A stretch of 64,000 nt of DNA from Brassica napus (taxonomy: Eukaryota; Streptophyta; Magnoliopsida; Brassicales; Brassicaceae): assembly GCF_020379485.1 (NCBI RefSeq), contig NC_063452.1:56813338-56877337 (forward strand), written 5' to 3'. Positions 45,622 through 54,820 of the stretch are shown here, piece after piece (position 1 is the first letter of the stretch; every line of letters begins with the position of its first letter). The notes under the pieces are model-generated. The model was not told the origin of the DNA. It worked only from the letters and a program-made list of their open reading frames with translations, and made no database searches. The translations under genes and the position numbers were made by a program.

Positions 45622-47079
45622 ATGTCGGCGGCAATGGACAGAGCCTTGATGGCTCTTTCACTGGAGGAAGAAGATGAACCGTTCGAAATGCCGGATCTAC
45701 CGGGGTTCTGTTCGAATGAGAAGAATAAGCTGAGTCTGGTGGGTAGAATCCTAAACCCAGAATGCCAGAAAATGTCAACTTTAATTTGGAGGATGCCTGG
45801 AAAATGGCAGAAGGAGGGTAGATGTCGAGGAGTGGCTCTGTCCAAGGAGCGTTTTCAATTCTTCTTCGACCATGAGTACGATTTACTTGATGTATTGGCG
45901 AAAGGAGTACATACCTTCAATGAATGGGCTTTGGCGATTGAGAGGTGGGTTGAAGAACCACCAGACGATTATCTGCAGTTTATTCTGCTGTGGGTGCGGA
46001 TTAGCAACATTCCTATGAATTACTACACAAAGGAAGCTATCATGGCGCTGGGAGAGCTGCTGGGAGAAGTTAAGGAATTTATCTTTGACCCCACAAAACC
46101 GCAAACTCAACCCTATGAAAGAGTCCAAGTGAAGTTCAATGTGGCGAACCCTTTGAAGATGTCAAGGGTTGTCAACATTAAAGGAGCAAAGCCGGTGAAG
46201 ATCCATTTTGACTATGAAAGGATCCAAAAGCGATGCTTTACTTGTCATAGGCTGAACCATGAGCAAAAGGTGTGTCCTCTGGTAGTGAAAAGAAGAAAAG
46301 ATGAAACTCTTGTAAGAAGCCAAAGGATCTCAAAGGAGATGGAAGTAAAACAAGTTGTTTTAAAAGAAAATGATCCTCTTTTTGGAGTTCTTACTGAAGA
46401 TCAGGTGGGGATAAGTTCAATTACTGGAAAGCCGAAAATAATAAAAGAGGTGCTGGATGAAATGAGACAGTATATGATGTTGGCCACCGAAGAGGACAGA
46501 TACGTGAGGCAAGAAAGAGTGAGAGGCTCGGTAGCTGCGGTGGAACAAGATCCTATGCTGAAGCGTACAATGTTGAGACTTGAGACACCTCCCATTATTT
46601 CTCAAGACTTTGACAGAGGGAAAGGGATAGTTTTCAGCTATGAGGAATTAAAGAAGCCTTTGGAAGGCAGAAACCAACAGGAGAAATTTATGGCTTCTGC
46701 AATCAGAGCTGATACAGCAGGACGATGGAACGCTGAAAAGATCACAATGGGTGGAAGTGATGACACTAAGTTTGATGCCATTTATATGGGTTCTCCTCCT
46801 AGTTCGACGGTGTTTAGTACTGGTTTTTCGGAACCGTGTGCTTCATCCGGGACTAAGAAGAAAACATATCAGCGTAGACGTCCTCCCAAGTCAAGAAGAA
46901 ATCCTAGGCTGCTTTTGAACGCGGAAAAGGAAGAGGGAGTCCTATGGGATAAAGCAGCTGATAAGAGAGTGGAAGGGAGTAAGAAGAGAAAGGTAGAAAC
47001 TGAAGTTGGGGATCTTCTAGTTTCGGAGAAGTCTAAAACCCTAAAGGTGATCCCGAGGAAGGGATCGCCCAATATTTAA
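45622..47079 (+). CDS. LINE ORF1 (DUF4283 + zinc knuckle)
   Basis: ATG 45622 gives 485 residues; the frame is open nine codons further upstream without an ATG. The N-terminal 170 residues fit the DUF4283 domain of plant LINE ORF1 proteins (LVGRILNPECQ, GVALSKERFQFFF, WVRISNIPMNYY). A CCHC-type knuckle follows (CFTCHRLNHEQKVC). The remainder is a charged, low-conservation tail ending in basic clusters (KKKTYQRRRPPKSRRN). ORF1 proteins bind the LINE RNA and form particles. The stop codon TAA overlaps the ATG of ORF2 by one base. Confidence 0.88.
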   Translation: MSAAMDRALMALSLEEEDEPFEMPDLPGFCSNEKNKLSLVGRILNPECQKMSTLIWRMPGKWQKEGRCRGVALSKERFQFFFDHEYDLLDVLAKGVHTFNEWALAIERWVEEPPDDYLQFILLWVRISNIPMNYYTKEAIMALGELLGEVKEFIFDPTKPQTQPYERVQVKFNVANPLKMSRVVNIKGAKPVKIHFDYERIQKRCFTCHRLNHEQKVCPLVVKRRKDETLVRSQRISKEMEVKQVVLKENDPLFGVLTEDQVGISSITGKPKIIKEVLDEMRQYMMLATEEDRYVRQERVRGSVAAVEQDPMLKRTMLRLETPPIISQDFDRGKGIVFSYEELKKPLEGRNQQEKFMASAIRADTAGRWNAEKITMGGSDDTKFDAIYMGSPPSSTVFSTGFSEPCASSGTKKKTYQRRRPPKSRRNPRLLLNAEKEEGVLWDKAADKRVEGSKKRKVETEVGDLLVSEKSKTLKVIPRKGSPNI

Positions 47080-50000
47080 TGAGCATATTGAGCTGGAATT
47101 GCCAGGGCTTGGGACGTACTCAAGACCTGACAATTCAGAGACTCCGGGAAATACGTCGAACTCATTTCCCGGAGATCATGTTCTTAATGGAGACTAAGAA
47201 TTGTAGAAACATTTTGGTGGATTTGCAGCAGTGGCTCGGGTATGATAGGGTATTCACAATTGATCCGAGAGGCTTGAGTGGGGACTTGGCATTATTTTGG
47301 AAAAGCGACATCAAGCTGGATATTAAATATGCAAATAAGAATCTGATCGATATGCAGGTTCAATATGGAGAGGTTAGTTTTTTCCTCTCATGTTTATATG
47401 GTGAACCGTCTTCAGAGGGGAAGGAGATTGTTTGGGAAAGAATCAGCAGGATAGGGGTCACCAGAAGAGATAAGTGGTGCTTAATTGGAGACTTCAATGA
47501 CATCCTCAACAATGATGAAAAAACGGGAGGCCCCATGAGATCTGAAGCTTCATTCAAACCTTTTGGGGATATGCTTGCGGCTTGTGGAATGGAAGAACTA
47601 GAGTCATCTGGCATCAGATTTACATGGGCGGGGCAAAGATGGCATAAGTGGATCCAATGTTGTCTAGACAGGGCTTTTGGGAATAAAGCTTGGCTGAGAT
47701 TTTTTCCTGGGTCGAATCAGAGGTTCCTGGACAAACGAGGCTCTGATCACAGACCTGTGCTACTGAAACTTCAAGCTTATCAAGAAAGAAGAGTGGGTCA
47801 GTTCAGATTTGACAAAAAATTCTTGTTTCAACCGGGAGTGAAACATAAGATCATAGAGGCGTGGAGAGGTGCAGCGGAAGGGTCCGAAAATAGAAATGTG
47901 GCGAAAAGACTTCGAGACTGTCGTGGTGCTTTGAGTGAATGGAAGAAACAGAGGGTCTTCAATGCCAAAGATAAAATTCATATTTTGGAGAGGAGGCTAG
48001 AATGGTTTCAATCAAGAAACTACCCGTGTTGGCATGCGATCAGGGTGATAAAGAAAGAGCTATGTAGAGCGTATAAAGAAGAGGAACTCTACTGGCAGCA
48101 GAGAAGCATGGAAAAATGGCTTAAATATGGTGACCGAAACTCCAACTTCTTTCATGAATCGGTTAAGGCAAACAGAGCGAAGAAAAGACTGGTTAGAATC
48201 AAGAATGGGAATGGAGTAGAGCAATGGTCAGAAGCAGCAAAAGCTCAAGTGGCGGTCGACTACTTTAATGAGCTTTTCAGATCTTCTAATCCCCCAAGCT
48301 ACCAGCCTTTGCTACAGGATATGAGACCAAGAGTTTCAGATGAAATGAACCGGCAAATGACCGTCGAAGTTTCTGATGAGGAAATCAAATGTGCTGTTTT
48401 CAGTATAAAAGGCGCAAGTGCTCCAGGGCCGGATGGAATGTCGGGTTTCTTCTTCCAACAATATTGGGATGAGATAGGGCCAAGAGTATCAGCTGAAGTA
48501 AAGAAGTTCTTTGTAACAGGGAGAATGCCGGCGGATTGGAACTTCACATATATCTGTCTCATACCTAAAGTCCAGGAGCCCGAGACTATGGCTGATATGC
48601 GACCGATAAGTTTATGCTCCGTCCTGTATAAAATCATCGCAAAGGTATTGGTATATCGCCTACAGCCCATCCTCCCTGAGCTGATATCCGTCAATCAATC
48701 TGCCTTCGTGGCGGAGAGGCTGATTACAGATAACATTGCAATTGCCCATGAAGCGGTTCATGCTATACGGACTAATCCGAGCATCATGACTGAGACAATG
48801 GTGGTGAAAACGGACATGTCAAAGGCATACGACAAGGTGGAATGGAGCTATCTTAGGAGCTTGATGGAGGCTATTGGTTTCGACGCCAGATGGGTTAAGC
48901 TGATTATGGCATGCGTCACTTCTGTTTCCTTTGCAGTACTGGTGAATGATCAACCTTTTGGGATGGTCAAACCGCAACGTGGTCTACGACAAGGTGATCC
49001 CCTCTCGCCGTTTCTATTTGTGTTGTGTACGGAAGGGCTTACACACCTATTGAATAGAGCAGAAAGATTAAGCTTGCTAAACGGCTTGAAGTTTGTTGAG
49101 GAGGGGCCCTCAGTTCACCATTTGCTATTTGCCGACGACAGTTTGTTTATGTGCAAAGCGTCTGAAAATCAAGCTAGGACTCTGAACCAAGTGCTCGAGG
49201 TGTATGGCTGTGCAACAGGACAGACGATCAACTTGCAGAAATCAGCCGTATCCTTTGGATCTAAGGTTGATCCCGCTGTTAAACTTGCGATTCAGAGGGT
49301 GCTGGGTATCTCGAATGAAGGAGGTTCAGGCAAATATTTGGGGCTGCCGGAATGCTTTAGCGGCTCTAAGGTAGACCTGCTAGGCTATTTAAAAGGAAAG
49401 GTGAATGGTAGACTGAATGCTTGGTACCTAAGGAACCTATCACAGGCCGGCAAAGAAATATTATTAAAGACGTCAGCATCGGCCCTGCCTGTTTTTGCGA
49501 TGTCAGTCTTTAAACTCCCGAAAACAATCTGTGCCAATATGTCCAGTGCCATGGCAAACTTCTGGTGGGGATCTGATGCGCATATTAGGAAAATCCATTG
49601 GATAGCTTGGGAGAAGCTTTGCTTGCCAAAGGAGAGTGGTGGAATGGGATTTAGAGACTTGGAAGCCTTTAATCAGGCGTTGCTGGCTAAACAGGCCTGG
49701 AAAGTTCTTACTTTCCCCCACTGCTTGTTGGCCCGATTCCTCAAGAGCAGATACTTTCCAAGTTCTAACTTTTTGGACGCCAAACTGGGTGACAAGCCAT
49801 CCTTTGCTTGGAGAAGTTTGTTATCTGGGAGGGAACTGATACTTAAAGGTCTGCAGAAACGAGTTGGCGATGGAAACTCTATACACGTTTGGACGGACAA
49901 ATGGGTAGAAGATGAAGCGGATGGGTACGGCATGAGAGCTCCCTGGATAAAAAACTGTACATTCAATGTGAATTTGAGGGTAAGGGAGCTGATAGATTTC

Positions 50001-51227
50001 CAAAATAGAAGATGGAATATTCAGGCATTGGAAGAGGTTTTTGTGCCTTCAGACATCCAAATTCTTTTGAATAACCAACCGGTGACGTCTAAAGAAGATT
50101 TCTGGGTGTGGAAGTTTAACAAATCAGGTGCTTACTCGGTTAAATCGGGTTATTGGCTAGCGGCCCAGGAAAAGAGCAAAGAGATACGTCAAGTTGCCGA
50201 AGCTCAACCATCCCTCAATAGCCTGAAATCTCAAATCTGGAAAGTGCAGACGCCCCCTAAGATAAGAACTTTTGTTTGGAAAGCTGTGTCTCAAGCCCTG
50301 CCGGTAGCTGATCTATTAAGGGAAAGGGGAATGAAGTGCGATGATCGATGTCAGCTGTGTGGCTTTGAAGGGGAATCGGTGAACCATATACTCTTTTCCT
50401 GCCACCTACCTAGGAAGTGTTGGGCGGTATCCAATATCCCCTCTCCTCGGGGTGGTTTCAGCGACCATTCGATCTATGAAAACATCGCATACCTCCTGAA
50501 GGTGAGTAAGGATGTAAGGTTCGATATTGAAATCAACAGAAGCTGGCCGTGGGTCCTGTGGTACTTATGGAAGAACAGAAACGCCTTTATCTTTGAAGGA
50601 AAATTGTTTGAAGCAGATGAAATCAGAAAGAAAGCCAAAGAGGAAGCTGATGTATGGTTTGTAGCTCAACAAGTTCAGAGTGGAATGGACCAAGTGGAGG
50701 CGGGTGTGATAGAGAAGGGAGTACTAGGTAATGCTCCGAAAATTGCCAAAGGATGGGTCCTTTGTGAGTTTGACATGGACTGGTCGAAAGGTCTTGGGTT
50801 CATGGGGGCGGCGTGGATAGTGAAAGATGAGAAGAGAAGAGTTCTACTACATAGTAGGAGGGCTTTCTCAGATGTGAAGTCGATCAATGAGGCTAAGCTA
50901 CAGATCTGGTTGTGGGTTTTAGAAAGTATGAAGAGTTTGAAGAAGAATAAGGTGATCTTTCTTTCAACCTTTGGGGATATAGTTGAGGCAATAGAGAAAC
51001 CCGCCTTGTGGCCTAACTTACAGTTTGAAGCTACAGAGATTAAGAGAGAGCTACGGTCTCTCGAGGCATGGGAGTTAAGGTTTGGACTTTTGGCTTCAGT
51101 TAGATGTGCCTCTTTCATCGCTCAGAGTGTCAGGCAGCTTGGTCTGATGCAGTCTTATGTAGCGGTTGGCCATCCACGTTGGTTGGATCATATGTACGTG
51201 AATGAAAGTGGAGCATATGATAGTTAA
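47079..51227 (+). CDS. LINE ORF2 (endonuclease, reverse transcriptase, RNase H-like)
   Basis: 1382 residues without interruption. Residues 1-230: APE-type endonuclease (SILSWNCQGLG, METKN, GDFNDIL, SDHRPVLL). About 430-720: reverse transcriptase (GPDGMSGFFF, VKTDMSKAYDKVEW, RGLRQGDPLSPFLF, and the catalytic LLFADDSLF). About 1080-1165: zinc-binding zf-RVT (MKCDDRCQLCGFEG, NHILFSCHLPRKCW). From 1240: an RNase H-like tail (FDMDWSKGLGFMGAAW, NEAKLQ) in which the third acidic position looks replaced. It starts on an ATG that shares its A with the ORF1 TAA, implying translation by termination-reinitiation. The enzyme nicks target DNA and copies the RNA in place. Confidence 0.93.
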   Translation: MSILSWNCQGLGRTQDLTIQRLREIRRTHFPEIMFLMETKNCRNILVDLQQWLGYDRVFTIDPRGLSGDLALFWKSDIKLDIKYANKNLIDMQVQYGEVSFFLSCLYGEPSSEGKEIVWERISRIGVTRRDKWCLIGDFNDILNNDEKTGGPMRSEASFKPFGDMLAACGMEELESSGIRFTWAGQRWHKWIQCCLDRAFGNKAWLRFFPGSNQRFLDKRGSDHRPVLLKLQAYQERRVGQFRFDKKFLFQPGVKHKIIEAWRGAAEGSENRNVAKRLRDCRGALSEWKKQRVFNAKDKIHILERRLEWFQSRNYPCWHAIRVIKKELCRAYKEEELYWQQRSMEKWLKYGDRNSNFFHESVKANRAKKRLVRIKNGNGVEQWSEAAKAQVAVDYFNELFRSSNPPSYQPLLQDMRPRVSDEMNRQMTVEVSDEEIKCAVFSIKGASAPGPDGMSGFFFQQYWDEIGPRVSAEVKKFFVTGRMPADWNFTYICLIPKVQEPETMADMRPISLCSVLYKIIAKVLVYRLQPILPELISVNQSAFVAERLITDNIAIAHEAVHAIRTNPSIMTETMVVKTDMSKAYDKVEWSYLRSLMEAIGFDARWVKLIMACVTSVSFAVLVNDQPFGMVKPQRGLRQGDPLSPFLFVLCTEGLTHLLNRAERLSLLNGLKFVEEGPSVHHLLFADDSLFMCKASENQARTLNQVLEVYGCATGQTINLQKSAVSFGSKVDPAVKLAIQRVLGISNEGGSGKYLGLPECFSGSKVDLLGYLKGKVNGRLNAWYLRNLSQAGKEILLKTSASALPVFAMSVFKLPKTICANMSSAMANFWWGSDAHIRKIHWIAWEKLCLPKESGGMGFRDLEAFNQALLAKQAWKVLTFPHCLLARFLKSRYFPSSNFLDAKLGDKPSFAWRSLLSGRELILKGLQKRVGDGNSIHVWTDKWVEDEADGYGMRAPWIKNCTFNVNLRVRELIDFQNRRWNIQALEEVFVPSDIQILLNNQPVTSKEDFWVWKFNKSGAYSVKSGYWLAAQEKSKEIRQVAEAQPSLNSLKSQIWKVQTPPKIRTFVWKAVSQALPVADLLRERGMKCDDRCQLCGFEGESVNHILFSCHLPRKCWAVSNIPSPRGGFSDHSIYENIAYLLKVSKDVRFDIEINRSWPWVLWYLWKNRNAFIFEGKLFEADEIRKKAKEEADVWFVAQQVQSGMDQVEAGVIEKGVLGNAPKIAKGWVLCEFDMDWSKGLGFMGAAWIVKDEKRRVLLHSRRAFSDVKSINEAKLQIWLWVLESMKSLKKNKVIFLSTFGDIVEAIEKPALWPNLQFEATEIKRELRSLEAWELRFGLLASVRCASFIAQSVRQLGLMQSYVAVGHPRWLDHMYVNESGAYDS

Positions 51228-51420
51228 CAGAGTCATGGCAATTTCCTTTTGGTCCACCCTTATGTGGGTGTTGATGATGATTGTGTAGTTATGTATCATA
51301 ACGGTTTTTGTTGGGGAGGTTTGTGGAATCGTAATCGGATATGCTCTTGATGGTTGTAAAAGCCTTTTGTTATATATAAAGTTTTCAATTTGGGAAAAAA
51401 AAAAAAAAACAAAGATGTTA

Positions 51421-52882
51421 AGTTTCGTGTTAGCACTATACAGACACCGGTAACAGCCATCAGTAATGATTAAATTATTACACCTCGAAAGAAGAACCTA
51501 CCGGTCAATACAAAATTACAAAGAATGTTAGTGGTTAACAAACACGTTAAGGTTTTTAATTTTACCATGTTAGCATCTAAACGGTAAGGTAGCATATAAT
51601 TTGACATGTTAAGTTTGGCCTTAGTGAAGTTTCCATTAGTTAACATAGTACTACAAAAAATGTTAGTATCTAAGGTGATACAATTACGTTACAAATTAAG
51701 GTTGTCAGTTAACAAATATTAAGGTCATAGTTGTTAAATTGTTGGCGGTGTTGTTGACTTCTGGTTCACAAGGCTACCACCGAGGATGTCCACATGGTTA
51801 GGGTCGAGAGCATCAGATAATTCAACATCGACTAGATCATCAATGTTGCATCTTTCCTTCTTCTCTTTGGCTTATTTTTTTTATGAGTATCTGTGCTAAA
51901 TTATATACTAGACACATTTGCTTCTTGATATCTTCTATACATGTGATCCACTTGCAAAAATATTACCGATAAGACATATCTTAGAGATTAATATAACACT
52001 TACAAGTCACTAACAATGTTAACCATATGTTATTTTATCATATAATATATCAGTTACACATTGGTCGTACATATGGTTAATGAAAATTATCAACACAAGG
52101 ACAATAGATAGCGTAAACACTTACTAATTGTCATTGTCTTTAACTGGTACTGTTAAACATTAATATATCATATAATATTAAACTATAACATTATATATCT
52201 CAGCTAACATTATAAATACCAAACAAAATGTGTCAATATGCGATTGAGTTACAGTGTTGGCACCACCAATCACACCTTCCACCAGCCACTTCATCATCTC
52301 ATTCTCATCAATCAGTCTTCTCCTTCCCATTTCTCTTCACCACATCTAGACGAACAAATCTAACAAGTACTCATCAAAGTTAAGAAGTAATATTAAATGT
52401 TAACATTAGATCTTGTCTGCTAACGGTAAACTTATGTGTTATTTGAATAGTTGAACCACAACCAAAGTCGACCATTCATATTAAAGTATTACTTTGTGAT
52501 TTAGCATCTAATATAACACTAAATATATATTAAGGTATTACTTTGTGATTTAGCATCTACTAAATGATATAACACTAGATATATATGGAACAAGATTTAG
52601 TAGTAATCTTAGCATCTAATATAGGAAAATAACAGTTAAAGATTGCGATTGCAATTAGTTTGATGGTTAACACGTACTTTACAAGAGTAACTTCCAACAA
52701 CCAAATATGAAGCTATTAGCTACTACCTATGGTGATAACGGCTATGTGACTAGAAACTTAATTGGTGAATGAAGGCTTAAATGGAGATTATTACTGACCT
52801 TGCATTTTTCATCTTCTCTTTGGTGTGTGCTTGGTTCACAATAACACACGACTTTCGATGGGGACGGTGGAATGTGAATCTC
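51421..52882. other. TTAACA/TGTTAG-rich unknown sequence, possible CACTA remnant
   Basis: No gene. Short motifs GTTAACA, ATGTTAG and TGTTAAG recur many times at 51420-51760, like subterminal repeats of En/Spm (CACTA) elements. Joined across the LINE, the left edge would begin CACTAGTAACAAAG. A matching TAGTG end was not found. Confidence 0.3.
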
Positions 52883-53128
52883 TTATTCTTCAACTTGAAA
52901 GTCATCAAACCCTGACTCCGACTTGCTGATGGACTCAATCACCACTACTGGCTCAGGCTGGGGGATCTTTGATTCTTTTCCTTCATCTTTAACCCTCTCG
53001 CCGACTGCGGTTTCTTCACCGAAAATGAACTTGCGTTCAGGCAACTGCACTTCCTTCATATTGTCTGGTGATATATTTTGTAGATCTCCGACAGAAAACA
53101 TGCACTCCATCAACTGCAAATCTCTCAT
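52883..53128 (-). CDS. hypothetical small acidic ORF
   Basis: An 81-residue ORF, MRDLQLMECMFSVGDLQ..., rich in Glu and ending SGFDDFQVEE. I do not recognise it. Amino-acid usage is gene-like rather than repeat-like, and a T-rich leader lies upstream on the minus strand. It sits in the repeat-rich region between LINE and exportin, so it may be a transposon-borne or captured exon. Low confidence. Confidence 0.25.
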   Translation of the reverse strand: MRDLQLMECMFSVGDLQNISPDNMKEVQLPERKFIFGEETAVGERVKDEGKESKIPQPEPVVVIESISKSESGFDDFQVEE

Positions 53129-54820
53129 TTCGCCAATTTAAAAACTCATCGGTTCTCTGGAGCGAAGAAAAAAATAAATTATGGGATTCAGGGAGAAAGA
53201 GAAATGAAAGGTTGTGACTATCTACCCCACTAATAAAAAATAAAACAATGTAATTGATGCTTCTTTCATTTACCCCTGATGTCTTTTTGGTTAATAATGA
53301 AGTACAATGCATCACGTGTAATAGGGGTCTTGGCTCTTACTCTCTGACACTAAATCTAGAAATACACGATAGTTGAGCTGTAGATTTATAGGGGTGTTCT
53401 CGTATTAAAAAAAGTTCAACAGTGTGTCGGGTATTCTTTGACAGTTTTTGTGTATATAAAGTCTAATTTCTCTAAATAAAATACTATACTACTTGAGTAA
53501 TTTTACTTTAAACTCTATTTTAGAGTGAAAAAAAATAATGGAGTTTGGAAAAGCTCTGATTACCATGTAGTACATACCAGGGCTGGGCGTTCGGATACCC
53601 GTTCGGATTTGGATCGGGTATTTCAGATGTTCAGATATTTTGGTATAGAGTTATAGAACTCGTTCGGGTATTTGTACACTTCGGATATTTCAGATATAAC
53701 TGAAAAAACCTAAGCATTTAATAAAAAAAAATTAATCACATAATTTTTGCAAAAAGAATTATTCCTCCTATTGCCTTCGTTACGTAACAAGATCGAGAGT
53801 AACAAGAGAAGCTCCATGGATGGAAACTATCCTTCCGTATGAACAACGACAACATGGTTCGAAGTGGCTCTAGTTGTTACAGTGACGTTTATGGTTTTTA
53901 TTGTTGATGACGGCAACAACTAATGTTTCCAAAAAACTTTACATGGATCGTGAGAAAAAAAATATTTTAGGAAAGAAGATCTTGTAAGAAGAGAAAATGA
54001 GAGATGAGAGATGCAGATGGTGCATTAATCTCTCATGTTTCAAGAAAAAGATACATATTCATATGTATATGTGCACACGTTTAGGCTAAGAAAAATAGTG
54101 ATTTGATATAATATTAATTAAACCAAAATCGGTTAAGAAAAACCAGTCATTACATATTGGATGAAACATGTGGATTAAGATTAAAATATACATATGATCG
54201 GATGACTTGGGTAGTACTTCAAGTTTCGGTTACGGATTCAGGTATCCAAACTTGTTCAATACAAAATCCGTTCGAATATTTTGCTACTTCATTCCAATTT
54301 TTTGAATCGGGTTCGGGTGTTAGAGAAAATGTACAGCCCTACTATATACGACAAAACCTCATGCTAATCTTCCTACGTAGTAGCCCTTTTGATTTTTGTG
54401 AACACTAAAATATTAAATTGAGTTTGGACAAAGAACACCTTTCTATTAATGGTAACAATAATAAAGGGTAAACAATGTCTTGCACCTAAAGCACGAATCA
54501 CTCGAGTAATATGACAAAAACACCCGAAAACTTGTCTAATATATTTAAAGCAAAGCAATAATCAGCCAACCATGTAACTAGAGAAGAGCCCTAACGTTTT
54601 TAAATCTATATTAAAACCAATTAACTAACGAAACAAAACACCAGTTTACCCCCTAAAGATCTCTCTTTTCTTGGCTTCTCCAATTCTCAAAATCGAACTA
54701 GGAAGGCCTCGAAAAAAGGTAAAGCAGGGTGACGAAATTAACGTCTCTTCTCAACTCTTCACTCATTCCAAAGCCTACGGGAAAGCTTTCTTCACTTGTT
54801 GCAGCATTCTTGTTTTTTGT
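53129..54820. other. intergenic, repeat-bearing, 3' of exportin
   Basis: No gene. Contains the TTCGG-rich element at 53579-54343 and, at its right end, the exportin 3' UTR on the minus strand. Confidence 0.45.
53579..54343. mobile_element. putative non-autonomous element with AGGGCTG ends
   Basis: The left end CAGGGCTGGGCGTTCGG and the right end, reverse-complemented AGTAGGGCTGTACATTT, share a short inverted AGGGCTG. GTTCGGAT/TTCGGGT motifs sit near both ends, as in the element at 8134-8701. No clear target duplication. Tentative. Confidence 0.35.

Larger units (their letters stand above)
45531..51409 (+). mobile_element. full-length L1-type LINE (non-LTR retrotransposon)
   Basis: Two long ORFs are followed by a 3' UTR and an A-tail (51395-51409). 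The host sequence ACAAAGATGTTA occurs immediately before the 5' end (45519-45530) and immediately after the A-tail (to 51420), a 12-13 bp target duplication as expected from target-primed reverse transcription. Both ORFs are uninterrupted, which suggests a young and possibly competent copy. The 5' UTR is only about 90 bp. Confidence 0.93.
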
